Source: Flavobacterium sp.
Lineage (GTDB): Bacteria > Bacteroidota > Bacteroidia > Flavobacteriales > Flavobacteriaceae
Reading direction: 5' to 3'
Assembly: GCA_016787805.1 (NCBI GenBank)
Contig: JAEUTY010000018.1
Location: forward strand, 62,001-126,000
DNA: 64,000 nucleotides
The first letter of the stretch is position 1. Every line of letters begins with the position of its first letter. Under the pieces are notes generated by a model. The model did not search any database. It was given only the letters and a program-made list of their open reading frames with translations, and was not told the DNA's origin. Below are positions 43,671-51,198 of the stretch, piece by piece. The position numbers were made by a program, and so were the translations under genes.

Positions 43671-43741
43671 GGCGTCGTGGCCGAGCGGCTAGGCACCGGT
43701 CTGCAAAACCGTCTACTCCGGTTCGAATCCGGACGATGCCT
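43671..43741 (+). tRNA. tRNA-Cys (anticodon GCA)
   Basis: A complete cloverleaf of 71 nt. The 7-bp acceptor stem GGCGTCG pairs with CGATGCC (one G-U). The anticodon loop CTGCAAA has GCA. The T arm is TCCGG-TTCGAAT-CCGGA. The discriminator is T (U73), as required for tRNA-Cys. CCA is not encoded. The last stem base pair of the anticodon arm is a C-U mismatch. Confidence 0.95.
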
Positions 43742-43743
43742 CA

Positions 43744-43773
43744 AAAGAGTTACAGAAATGTAGCTCTTTTTTT
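43744..43773 (+). terminator. tRNA-Cys terminator
   Basis: An 11-bp stem (AAAGAGTTACA / TGTAGCTCTTT, one G-U) closed by a GAAA loop and followed by T residues. Confidence 0.88.
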
Positions 43774-43809
43774 GTTTTAAATTTTTAGAAAAAATGAATT
43801 AAAGTTGTA

Positions 43810-43825
43810 TCGAATCCGGACGATG
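43810..43825 (+). repeat. 16-bp duplicate of the tRNA-Cys 3' end (possible attachment-site scar)
   Basis: TCGAATCCGGACGATG is identical to tRNA positions 43723-43738, which cover the T loop, T stem and start of the acceptor stem. It lies 87 bp downstream. Integrases that use tRNA genes leave exactly this kind of repeat. No integrase or other element gene remains nearby. Confidence 0.6.
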
Positions 43826-43865
43826 AAGTATTTTAAGAATTTTGCAGAAAATAAGCGATTAGCTT

Positions 43866-44345
43866 TTAAGCTTTTTTCTCTTTCCAATTAATTTTTACAG
43901 CTGATAGAATTTCATTTTCTAATCTGATATCAGGTAAAATTTCGAAGTTATGATTCAAATAAAAACCTAATGGTGATAAGTATTTTTCGCCATTCCTTTT
44001 TAAATCTTTATCATGATCAATTACCCAGCCGTTCAATTCAATATTGTGTTTTTGGAGTTCTAAAAGCAATTTTTTTCCTAAACCTTCACCTTGCTCTTTT
44101 TGATCAACAATAATAGCAAACCAGTTTTCATTATCTCTAATAAAATCAACTGCCCAAGCAATAATTTTGTTCCTTTTATCTTGAATTATGTAATGATTCG
44201 CTTTTTCAAGTTTACTTAAATATTCTTCAAATTTTTCTAGAGTTTGAAACGTTATTTTCTCTGGATATTCAGTATTCCAAATTTGAAAAATCTCCTTTTT
44301 ATATTCGTTTGATAATTGTTCTGTTTGGAAGAAATTCATATACAT
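43866..44345 (-). CDS. GNAT family acetyltransferase
   Basis: A 159-residue GNAT-fold protein. The acetyl-CoA motif is FAIIVDQKEQGEGLGKKLL, with QxxGxG as QGEGLG. The C-terminal strand region FYLNHNFEILPDIRLE is typical. The start could also be the ATG two codons later (44339); both suit. Substrate is unknown. It is leftward, 49 bp after the LysE gene, possibly co-transcribed with it. Confidence 0.82.
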   Translation of the reverse strand: MYMNFFQTEQLSNEYKKEIFQIWNTEYPEKITFQTLEKFEEYLSKLEKANHYIIQDKRNKIIAWAVDFIRDNENWFAIIVDQKEQGEGLGKKLLLELQKHNIELNGWVIDHDKDLKRNGEKYLSPLGFYLNHNFEILPDIRLENEILSAVKINWKEKKA

Positions 44346-44394
44346 TTAAAATGTGTTTTCTCCTTTGTCGAATTGACAAAAAGAGTAAAGAAAA

Positions 44395-45078
44395 TTACTC
44401 TTTCAACATTTCCAACTTCTCTTGGATCATTTCTTTTTCTTTTGGGAAAATACCCTGAGCAATCAAAAAAACACCAAAAATCATCAAAACTATACTAATT
44501 ACTCTTTTGATTTTATAGATGTTGTGTGGCGTCATTCTAGATTTTAACTGTTTGGCTACCATAATTTTGATGATATCCACCAAAAAATAGGTAACAATAA
44601 TTGCGGCTATAAATACAATAATACGATTGGTTTCCATGTTGAGTTTTGGTCCGAAAACGATTATAATTCCCATCCAAAAACCGAGTACGCCAATGTTGAT
44701 AAAATTGAGTAAAAATCCTTTAAAAAACAAACCTAAATAATTGTTTTTCTGAATATTATCTTCTTCAATATCTTCGTCCAATTGTTTCTGATAATTCTTT
44801 TTTTCTTTGACATACGACATGATTCCGTATGTGAGCATAATGGCTCCACCAAAAATAAAAAGCCCTGGATCGTCTTTGAGTCGTTCTAAAATTTGATTGG
44901 TACTGAAATAAGCAATTAAAATAAATACAAAATCTCCAAAAACAACGCCCGCGTCAAACACCATTGCGGCTCTAAATCCTTTGGTAATACTCGTTTCAAG
45001 TAAAACAAAAAACACTGGTCCAATAGTAAAAGCTAATAAAATTCCCCAAGGAATAGCAGATAAAATGTCGTTGATCAT
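44395..45078 (-). CDS. LysE/RhtB-family exporter
   Basis: A 227-residue inner-membrane protein with about six hydrophobic helices. The N-terminus matches LysE-type transporters (GILLAFTIGPVFFVLLETSI, and FDAGVVFGDFVFILIAYF). These proteins export amino acids or similar small molecules. A charged segment (VKEKKNYQKQLDEDIEEDN) sits in the middle loop. It lies 62 bp downstream of the DUF2807 gene on the same strand. The exported substrate cannot be inferred. Confidence 0.88.
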   Translation of the reverse strand: MINDILSAIPWGILLAFTIGPVFFVLLETSITKGFRAAMVFDAGVVFGDFVFILIAYFSTNQILERLKDDPGLFIFGGAIMLTYGIMSYVKEKKNYQKQLDEDIEEDNIQKNNYLGLFFKGFLLNFINIGVLGFWMGIIIVFGPKLNMETNRIIVFIAAIIVTYFLVDIIKIMVAKQLKSRMTPHNIYKIKRVISIVLMIFGVFLIAQGIFPKEKEMIQEKLEMLKE

Positions 45079-45140
45079 GAAAAATTTGGTTCTGAATTAT
45101 ACAGCAAGGTATAATTTATAATTCAGAATTTAAAATAAAT

Positions 45141-45809
45141 TTATTTGGCTTGCTCTATTCTTCCGCCTGCAATGATCTTTTGATTGATTTGTTTGGGTTT
45201 ACCAAAAACGGTAATTAATCCGCCAGCACGTACTTTAGCATCGACCAATTCAGAAGCATTCACATCAGCGTCACCTCCAGCATTAACAGTAATTGTAGTA
45301 ATTGATGTTGTCAATTTACTGCCAAAATACATCGCACCTGAGTTGAGAATAATATCTTGATTCGTTGCTTTTCCGTCGATTGTAACACTCGAACCGTTTG
45401 CGGCTTTTACTTTGATTGAAGTGACGTACACATCTAACTGAATTTCAGCGCCTTCTTTCGCAATCACATTAAAAGAAGTAGCTTTAATAGTGATATCTGA
45501 GGCTATTCGAGAACCTTCATTGGCTTCTACAGCGTCCAATTTTTTATAATAAACTGTAGCCGAAACATTGTCGCCTTTTAGCAATTTGGTTAAAGGCATT
45601 CTGATTTTGAGCTCACCATTTTTATTGACAATTTCCACTTCTTCAGCGCCTTCTCCTCCTAAAACAATTTTATTTTCTTTGGCTTCAACCAACCACACAT
45701 CAATTTGATCAAAAGCGGTAATTTTGTTGAAATCTTCTAATTTTTCAGTACGTTGAGAAAGTGTTAATTGACTGATTAACAATAGAAATAAAAAAGCAAT
45801 TTTTTTCAT
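45141..45809 (-). CDS. DUF2807 head-GIN-type adhesin-like domain protein, secreted
   Basis: A 222-residue exported protein (signal peptide ending near LTLS). Repeating beta-helix-like strands (FDQIDVWLVEA, GSRIASDITIKA, GGDADVNASELVDAKVRAGG, KIIAGGRIEQAK) fit the DUF2807 / putative auto-transporter adhesin head domain. Function is unknown. The stop of rnr and the start of this gene are 2 bp apart, so it is likely co-transcribed with rnr. Confidence 0.85.
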   Translation of the reverse strand: MKKIAFLFLLLISQLTLSQRTEKLEDFNKITAFDQIDVWLVEAKENKIVLGGEGAEEVEIVNKNGELKIRMPLTKLLKGDNVSATVYYKKLDAVEANEGSRIASDITIKATSFNVIAKEGAEIQLDVYVTSIKVKAANGSSVTIDGKATNQDIILNSGAMYFGSKLTTSITTITVNAGGDADVNASELVDAKVRAGGLITVFGKPKQINQKIIAGGRIEQAK

Positions 45810-45811
45810 AG

Positions 45812-47992
45812 TTATTCTTTTCTTCGGATGAAGTGAAAGTCCAATTGTTTTTTCACTAAATCGGCGTTTTTTACCTTAACGTAAACTTCGTCGCCTAATT
45901 GTAGTAAATCTTTAGAAATTTCACCTACCAAAGCATATTGCTTTTCATCAAACGTGTAATAATCGTCTTTGATTTCGCGGATGCGCACCATTCCTTCACA
46001 TTTGTTTTCGATGATTTCTACATAAATTCCCCATTCGGTAACGCCTGAAATAACACCCAAAAACTCTTGATCTTTATGGTCTTGCATGTATTTTACTTGC
46101 ATGTATTTTACTGAATCGCGTTCGGCTTGAGCTGCTAAAGCTTCCATATTGCTAGAATGTTCACACTTTTCTTCGTACAATTCGGCTGAAACCGATTTTC
46201 CTCCGTCCAAATAATATTGTAATAATCGGTGCGCCATGACATCAGGATAACGACGAATTGGCGACGTAAAATGACTGTAATAATCGAAAGCCAATCCGTA
46301 GTGACCAATATTTTCCGTCGAATATTTGGCTTTACTCATGCTTCGAATAGTCAGTGTATCAACTAAATTTTGTTCTTTTCGACCATTCACTTCATTCAGT
46401 AAATTATTCAATGATTTCGAAATATCTTGCTTCGATTTCATATTGATGGAATACCCAAATTTTGAAATCACGGTTTGAAGATTAATCAACTTATCTTCAT
46501 TAGGTTCATCGTGAATACGATAGACAAAAGTTTTCTTTTGTTTTCCAATGAATTCAGCTACTTTTTTGTTGGCCAACAACATGAATTCTTCAATCAAATG
46601 ATTGGCATCTTTAGAAATTTTGAAGAATACTCCAATAGGTTCAGCTTCTGCATTCAAATTGAATTTTACTTCTACTTTATCAAACGAAATCGCACCTTCA
46701 TTCATACGTTTTCTACGCAGAATTTTAGCTAATTCATCTAATTTTAAAGTCGCTTCTACTATATTAGAATCAACTTTGTATTCTTTTCCGGTTAATGAAA
46801 TTTCAGCTGGAATGATATCTGATTTTGTTTCAATAATTTGCTGTGCTTCTTCGTAAGCAAAACGCTGATCCGAATAAATCACTGTTCTTCCAAACCAAGA
46901 ATCAACTACTTCAGCTTTTGGATTCAGTTGAAAAATAGCTGAAAAGGTGTATTTTTCTTCGTGTGGTCGAAGTGAACAAGCAAAATTAGATAATACTTCG
47001 GGCAACATTGGAACCACGCGATCGACTAAATACACTGAAGTGGCTCGATTGTAAGCTTCATCATCCAAAATTGTTCCTTCTTGCACATAATGCGACACAT
47101 CGGCAATGTGCACACCAATTTCGTAATTACCATTTTCCAGCACTTGAAACGACAAAGCATCGTCAAAATCTTTAGCATCTTTTGGATCAATGGTAAACGT
47201 AAGCACATTGCGCATATCGCGACGTTTGGCAATTTCTTCTGGAGTGATTGAAGTATCTATCTTGTTGGCAAAAGCTTCTACTTCAATCGGAAAATCGTAA
47301 GGTAAACCATATTCGGCTAAAATCGCGTGAATTTCGGTGTTGTGTTCGCCTGGTTTTCCGAGTACTTTAATTACCGAACCAAAAGGAGAATCGGCTTTTT
47401 TGGGCCAATCTTCTAGAGTTACTAAAACCACATCGCCATGTTCGGCTTCTCCTATTTTATTTTTCGGAATAAAAATATCGGTGTACATTTTGGCATTGGC
47501 TGTCGTTACAAATCCGAAGTTTTTTTGAATATCAATTACGCCTACAAATTCGGTTTTGGCACGTTCTAAAATTTCGATGACTTCGGCTTCGGGTTTGCGC
47601 GAACTTCTACGATTGTATACGTACACTTTTACTTTGTCACCATCTAACGCATGATTCAAATTGACAAACGGAATAAACACATCGTGTTCTAACTCTTCAC
47701 CAACAAAATACGCTGTTTTACGCGACGTCATATCAATAATTCCTTCATAATATTCTTGGCTAGTAGCTTTAACCAAATATTTTCCAGGTTCGGTTTCGAT
47801 GATTTTCTTTTGCGCTGCGAGGATTTTTAAATCTTTAATAATTTCGTTGCGGCTCTTGGTATCGTTGAGTTCTAACTTGGCAGCAATTTGTTTGTAGTTA
47901 AACGGTTTATTCGCTTCTTTGGAAAGTATTTTTAAAATTTTTTCGGAAAATGATTTGTCTTTTTTTCCGAATTTTTTTGGTTTCTTACTCAT
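45812..47992 (-). CDS. rnr: Ribonuclease R
   Basis: A 726-residue 3'-5' exoribonuclease of the RNB family that degrades structured RNA. Order: an N-terminal helix-turn-helix-like region, cold-shock OB domains, the RNB domain with metal-binding TIDPKDAKDFDDALSF and FTSPIRRYPDVMAHRLLQYY, and a C-terminal S1 domain (GVISGVTEWGIYVEIIEN). Length matches Bacteroidota RNase R. The basic N-terminal tail is short. It is followed 2 bp later by the DUF2807 gene. Confidence 0.96.
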   Translation of the reverse strand: MSKKPKKFGKKDKSFSEKILKILSKEANKPFNYKQIAAKLELNDTKSRNEIIKDLKILAAQKKIIETEPGKYLVKATSQEYYEGIIDMTSRKTAYFVGEELEHDVFIPFVNLNHALDGDKVKVYVYNRRSSRKPEAEVIEILERAKTEFVGVIDIQKNFGFVTTANAKMYTDIFIPKNKIGEAEHGDVVLVTLEDWPKKADSPFGSVIKVLGKPGEHNTEIHAILAEYGLPYDFPIEVEAFANKIDTSITPEEIAKRRDMRNVLTFTIDPKDAKDFDDALSFQVLENGNYEIGVHIADVSHYVQEGTILDDEAYNRATSVYLVDRVVPMLPEVLSNFACSLRPHEEKYTFSAIFQLNPKAEVVDSWFGRTVIYSDQRFAYEEAQQIIETKSDIIPAEISLTGKEYKVDSNIVEATLKLDELAKILRRKRMNEGAISFDKVEVKFNLNAEAEPIGVFFKISKDANHLIEEFMLLANKKVAEFIGKQKKTFVYRIHDEPNEDKLINLQTVISKFGYSINMKSKQDISKSLNNLLNEVNGRKEQNLVDTLTIRSMSKAKYSTENIGHYGLAFDYYSHFTSPIRRYPDVMAHRLLQYYLDGGKSVSAELYEEKCEHSSNMEALAAQAERDSVKYMQVKYMQDHKDQEFLGVISGVTEWGIYVEIIENKCEGMVRIREIKDDYYTFDEKQYALVGEISKDLLQLGDEVYVKVKNADLVKKQLDFHFIRRKE

Positions 47993-48014
47993 AATTCATT
48001 TCTAATTGGTGTAA

Positions 48015-48054
48015 AATTAGTGAATAGTGATTAGTAATTAGTTATTAGTGTTGA
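48015..48054. repeat. Repeated TTAGTGA-type word spacer upstream of rnr
   Basis: Words of the form TTAGTGAATAGTGATTAG and TAATTAGTTATTAGTG follow each other between the divergent rnr and DUF2007 genes. No promoter box is clearly separable. It is the same class of spacer as those in the suf operon. Confidence 0.4.
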
Positions 48055-48100
48055 TATTTATCTTAAATATAACTTTTGTATTTTTATAAAAATTTAAAAA

Positions 48101-48334
48101 ATGACTGAATTCATCACAGTTGCTACCTTCAATTTTGCACACGAAATCACGATACTAAAATCGGTTTTAGATCATGAAGGTATTCGGTATTTGTTTCAAA
48201 ACGAGAATTTAATTTCGATTGATCCATTAGCCACCATTGCTTACGGCGGAATTCAGTTGAAAGTACATCCAAACGATATACAACAAGTGAAAGCTATTTT
48301 AGATAATCTTGACAATCATTTAAAAATAGTATAG
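48101..48334 (+). CDS. DUF2007 domain protein
   Basis: A 77-residue small protein. The DUF2007 pattern is clear: FITVATFNFAHEITILKSVLDHEGI (spread over about 25 residues), then AYGGIQLKVHPNDIQQVKAIL. Members are thought to resemble signal-transducing PII-like folds, but no function is established. It is the last gene before the AT-rich gap proposed as oriC. Confidence 0.85.
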   Translation: MTEFITVATFNFAHEITILKSVLDHEGIRYLFQNENLISIDPLATIAYGGIQLKVHPNDIQQVKAILDNLDNHLKIV

Positions 48335-48889
48335 TCTCTTTTCTATATTCTTTCCTCTTAAAAAATCAAAGTTTTCAACACTTATTAAAAACAACAAAAT
48401 CAATTTTAAAATTTAATTTAATTTATGATGGTTATTATAGCGTGTTAATTGGTACAATAACTTTTATTTTAAAAACTGGATTTTGTAGTTATCTTTTTTT
48501 ATACCAATTTATCAACAGAGTTATCCAAAAATAAAGTGCTCATTTTGAAGTAATTTTTAGAAATAGTTAACAGTTGTTCACAACTAAAAAACACCATTTT
48601 TTGTAAATAACTTTTGTTGTTGATTTCTGTTGAAAACCTATTTTTTTCTATTGATAACTTTTCCAAAAAAAGGCGAAACTAAATTTGCTTTTTTCGTTCC
48701 AATTTTTGATTACAAAATTTCAAAATACAAGCAAGAAAAACTTCTGATTTTCTATCCCAAGTTATCAACATTTGATGTTAATTTAAAGTTAGCTGAATAT
48801 CAACGAATTGCAAAATAGAATTAACACTGTAAAATTTTAACATTTGAATTGAATAAACAACAATGATTTTCAATAACTTATAAAAATAA
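48335..48889. other. AT-rich intergenic region with DnaA-box-like cluster; candidate oriC
   Basis: A 555-bp gap without a trusted gene. Exact TTATCAACA boxes at 48509-48517 and 48762-48770; TTATCCAAA at 48521-48529, 12 bp from the first; TTATCAATA on the minus strand at 48649-48657; TTTTCAACA at 48372-48380 and, inverted, at 48628-48636. About 48395-48475 is almost pure A/T and could be an unwinding element. A 62-codon open frame at 48630-48818 has no family features and is probably chance. Gene direction changes around here. Confidence 0.5.
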
Positions 48890-49414
48890 TTAAAAGGTAT
48901 TTTTTTGAGCGAATTCCTTAAAATCGTCGTTTAACTTCTTGAAATCCAACACGCCTTTTTGCTTTTTTAAGTGTTCCAATATCACAAATGATTTCTCAAT
49001 TTTGGTCTGTGAATTTTTAAATTTATTAACGATGTGAATTAAACTGCGTTGTTTACCTGAAGTTAATTGATGAAACAGTAAACTACCTTCCGGATCCGAA
49101 AACAACACTTCTTCCAATTCTTCCGAAATATTCATTCCGTATTTGGAGTCGTCTTTTATAATTTCGACCGCTACTTCATCATTGAGTTGTAATTTCAGTT
49201 TTTTACAGAGCTCATTATTAACCAAAATATAATGAAAGCTACCTTTTGGCATCATCGCACAATGATAGGTAACCGAATTATTAATTGTACAAATGATACG
49301 TTTGTCCGTCGCTGTTTTCAACATTTCGACAAAAACAGCATCTGGAATCACAATGTGTTTTTCCCAAGAAAGCGAATGTTCGTCAAATGAGCTGAGAAAA
49401 CCTTTAAATTTCAT
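48890..49414 (-). CDS. YdeI/OmpD-associated (DUF1905) family protein
   Basis: A 174-residue protein with DUF1905-like features in the N-terminal half (FKGFLSSFDEHSLSWEKHIVIPD split over about 23 residues, and HYILVNNELCKKLKLQLNDE) and a YdeI/OmpD-associated helical C-terminus (LTSGKQRSLIHIVNKFKN, KSFVILEHLKKQKG). The family has been linked to bacteriocin protection, without a known mechanism. No signal peptide. It is a single leftward gene between the candidate origin and rpiB. Confidence 0.82.
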   Translation of the reverse strand: MKFKGFLSSFDEHSLSWEKHIVIPDAVFVEMLKTATDKRIICTINNSVTYHCAMMPKGSFHYILVNNELCKKLKLQLNDEVAVEIIKDDSKYGMNISEELEEVLFSDPEGSLLFHQLTSGKQRSLIHIVNKFKNSQTKIEKSFVILEHLKKQKGVLDFKKLNDDFKEFAQKNTF

Positions 49415-49457
49415 CGTTTTAAAATTTAGATTTCAATGCAAATCTCTTTTTAATTGC

Positions 49458-49465
49458 TATTTTTG
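49458..49465 (+). promoter_or_regulatory. -7 box of the rpiB promoter
   Basis: TATTTTTG matches TAnnTTTG, 25 bp before the rpiB ATG. No clear -33 TTG. Confidence 0.45.
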
Positions 49466-49490
49466 TAAAGATAAAACAACTCACATAACT

Positions 49491-49922
49491 ATGAAAATTT
49501 CTATTGGAAACGACCACGCTGGACCTGATTACAAAAAAGCGATAGTCGATTATTTGGAAGCCAAAGGTCACCAAGTGATCAATCACGGAACCGACACATT
49601 AGACAGTGTTGATTATCCTGATTTTGGTCATCCAGTAGCTGTTGATGTCGAATCTGGAAAAGCGCAATTCGGGATTGTCATTTGTGGTTCGGGCAATGGA
49701 ATTGCGATGACTGCCAACAAACACCAAGGCATTCGTTGCGCGTTGAGTTGGACCAAAGAAATTTCGGCTTTGGCTCGTCAGCACAATGATGCTAATATTG
49801 TAAGTATTCCAGCACGATTTACTTCGATTCAGCAAGCCGTAGAAATTGTAGAAACGTTTTTAAACACCGATTTTGAAGGCGGACGACACGCCAATAGAGT
49901 CAACAAAATAAGTTGTTCGTAA
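49491..49922 (+). CDS. rpiB: Ribose-5-phosphate isomerase B
   Basis: A 143-residue enzyme of the pentose phosphate pathway that interconverts ribose-5- and ribulose-5-phosphate. MKISIGNDHAGPDYK is the family start; a much longer reading from 49293 was rejected because it would overlap the divergent upstream gene. The active-site loop VICGSGNGIAMTANK with its cysteine and the end block GGRHANRVNKIS are intact. Cytoplasmic. Followed 1 bp later by a small membrane protein. Confidence 0.95.
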   Translation: MKISIGNDHAGPDYKKAIVDYLEAKGHQVINHGTDTLDSVDYPDFGHPVAVDVESGKAQFGIVICGSGNGIAMTANKHQGIRCALSWTKEISALARQHNDANIVSIPARFTSIQQAVEIVETFLNTDFEGGRHANRVNKISCS

Positions 49923-49923
49923 C

Positions 49924-50253
49924 TTGAATATCAATTCATTTGAAAATATAGACGTATTAATTTCTTTTTCAAAAAAGATTGCTTTGTGGAGTTTTTTTAT
50001 AGGAACTCTGATTCTTCTATTGTATTATTTTACTTTGCTAGGCGTTTTTATTTATTTGGGTTTATTTTTTTCAATTGCAGCCATTTTTCTTAATGGTTTT
50101 TTCTTTATTAAACTGTTATTTTTATTAAAAGAGAATAAAGAAAAAAGAAGCTCAATTTTTCAAACAATTTTATTGATGTTAGCCAACATTCCAATTGGAA
50201 TATTCTACATTTATCTGGGTTTCGAAATTTTTTCATCTCATTATTCCGATTAA
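49924..50253 (+). CDS. Small membrane protein of unknown function
   Basis: A 109-residue protein starting with TTG one base after the rpiB stop; no earlier or nearby ATG fits. Three hydrophobic segments (ALWSFFIGTLILLLYYF, VFIYLGLFFSIAAIFL, and LMLANIPIGIFYIYLGF) give a polytopic inner-membrane protein. The family is not recognised. It lies 3 bp before the cation exporter gene, so rpiB, this gene and the exporter probably form one transcript. Confidence 0.75.
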   Translation: MNINSFENIDVLISFSKKIALWSFFIGTLILLLYYFTLLGVFIYLGLFFSIAAIFLNGFFFIKLLFLLKENKEKRSSIFQTILLMLANIPIGIFYIYLGFEIFSSHYSD

Positions 50254-50256
50254 TTA

Positions 50257-51159
50257 ATGAGTCACGTTCACATCCATAAACACGAAGTTAAAGGCAAAAA
50301 TTTAGTCTATTCAATACTGCTAAATTTGCTCATCACCGTTGCACAAGTTGTGGGTGGAATTGTATCGGGAAGTTTGGCTTTAATTTCGGATGCGTTACAT
50401 AATTTTTCGGATGTACTTTCACTAGGATTCAGTTTAGTGGCGCACAAACTTTCGCGCCAAAAAGCCTCAATTGATCATACGTTTGGTTACAAAAGAGCCG
50501 AATTAATTGCAGCTTTTGTCAACGCTTCAACCTTAGTAATAGTTGCAGTATTCTTAATTTATGGTGCGATTGAACGATTCGTAAATCCGCATCCAATAGA
50601 ATCGAATTTGGTCATTTGGTTAGCTGTATTAGGAATTGCTGTCAATGGTTTTTCGGTGTTATTACTTAAAAAAGACGCCACGCACAACATCAATATGAAA
50701 TCGGCTTATTTGCATTTACTTACTGATATGTTGGCTTCAATTGCTGTTTTGGTTGGCGGATTACTAATGAAATTTTTTGGTTGGTTTTGGGTTGATAGTG
50801 TCATGACTATTTTAATCGCGATTTACTTAATAATAGTTGGTGTTGATTTACTCAAAACATCGACTAAAATGCTGATGTTATTCACTCCAGATCATATTGA
50901 TATTAAAGAAGTCGTTCGTGAAGTGCACAAAATTCCGGGTGTCAACAAATTACACCACATTCATGTTTGGCATCTCAACGACGAAGAATTGCATCTCGAA
51001 GCGCATCTCGATTGTTCCGACGACATCAAAATGAGCGAATTCAACAATCTATTGGAAAAAGTAGAAATTGTATTGTTCGAAAAATTCAACATCAATCACA
51101 TCAACATTCAACCTGAATTCAAAAAACAAGACCCAAAAGATTTTATTGTTCAAGATTAA
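50257..51159 (+). CDS. Cation diffusion facilitator (CzcD/ZitB-like) exporter
   Basis: A 300-residue metal-ion exporter. Six membrane helices, with metal-site residues in ISDALHNFSD (D45, H48/D52 region) and YLHLLTDMLAS. A cytoplasmic C-terminal domain begins near LLKTSTKMLMLFTPDHID and has HHIHVWHLNDEELHLEAHLD. The His-rich N-terminus (MSHVHIHKHE) is typical of zinc transporters of this family. It should export Zn(II) or a similar divalent ion out of the cytoplasm. Confidence 0.93.
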   Translation: MSHVHIHKHEVKGKNLVYSILLNLLITVAQVVGGIVSGSLALISDALHNFSDVLSLGFSLVAHKLSRQKASIDHTFGYKRAELIAAFVNASTLVIVAVFLIYGAIERFVNPHPIESNLVIWLAVLGIAVNGFSVLLLKKDATHNINMKSAYLHLLTDMLASIAVLVGGLLMKFFGWFWVDSVMTILIAIYLIIVGVDLLKTSTKMLMLFTPDHIDIKEVVREVHKIPGVNKLHHIHVWHLNDEELHLEAHLDCSDDIKMSEFNNLLEKVEIVLFEKFNINHINIQPEFKKQDPKDFIVQD

Positions 51160-51162
51160 TTA

Positions 51163-51198
51163 AAGTCACAGTTCTCAGTGACAGTTTACAGTTTTACA
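51163..51198. repeat. Repeated CAGT-type word spacer upstream of tex
   Basis: GTCACAGTTCTCAGTGACAGTTTACAGT consists of CAGT words, and GTCAC/GTGAC form a small inverted repeat (51165-51169 and 51178-51182). It uses the same word family as the sufC-sufD spacer at 111-174. Confidence 0.4.

Noticed and set aside
43801..43830. A second tRNA gene after tRNA-Cys
   Set aside because: Only 16 bp match; there is no anticodon arm or acceptor stem.
48630..48818. A 62-codon open frame inside the AT-rich gap
   Set aside because: No family motif, Lys/Phe-heavy low-complexity composition and no promoter or spacing to neighbours; it lies across the DnaA-box cluster.
49293..49490. N-terminal extension of RpiB
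   Set aside because: It would overlap the divergent DUF1905-type gene and precede the -7 box at 49458; RpiB begins at MKISIGNDHAG.
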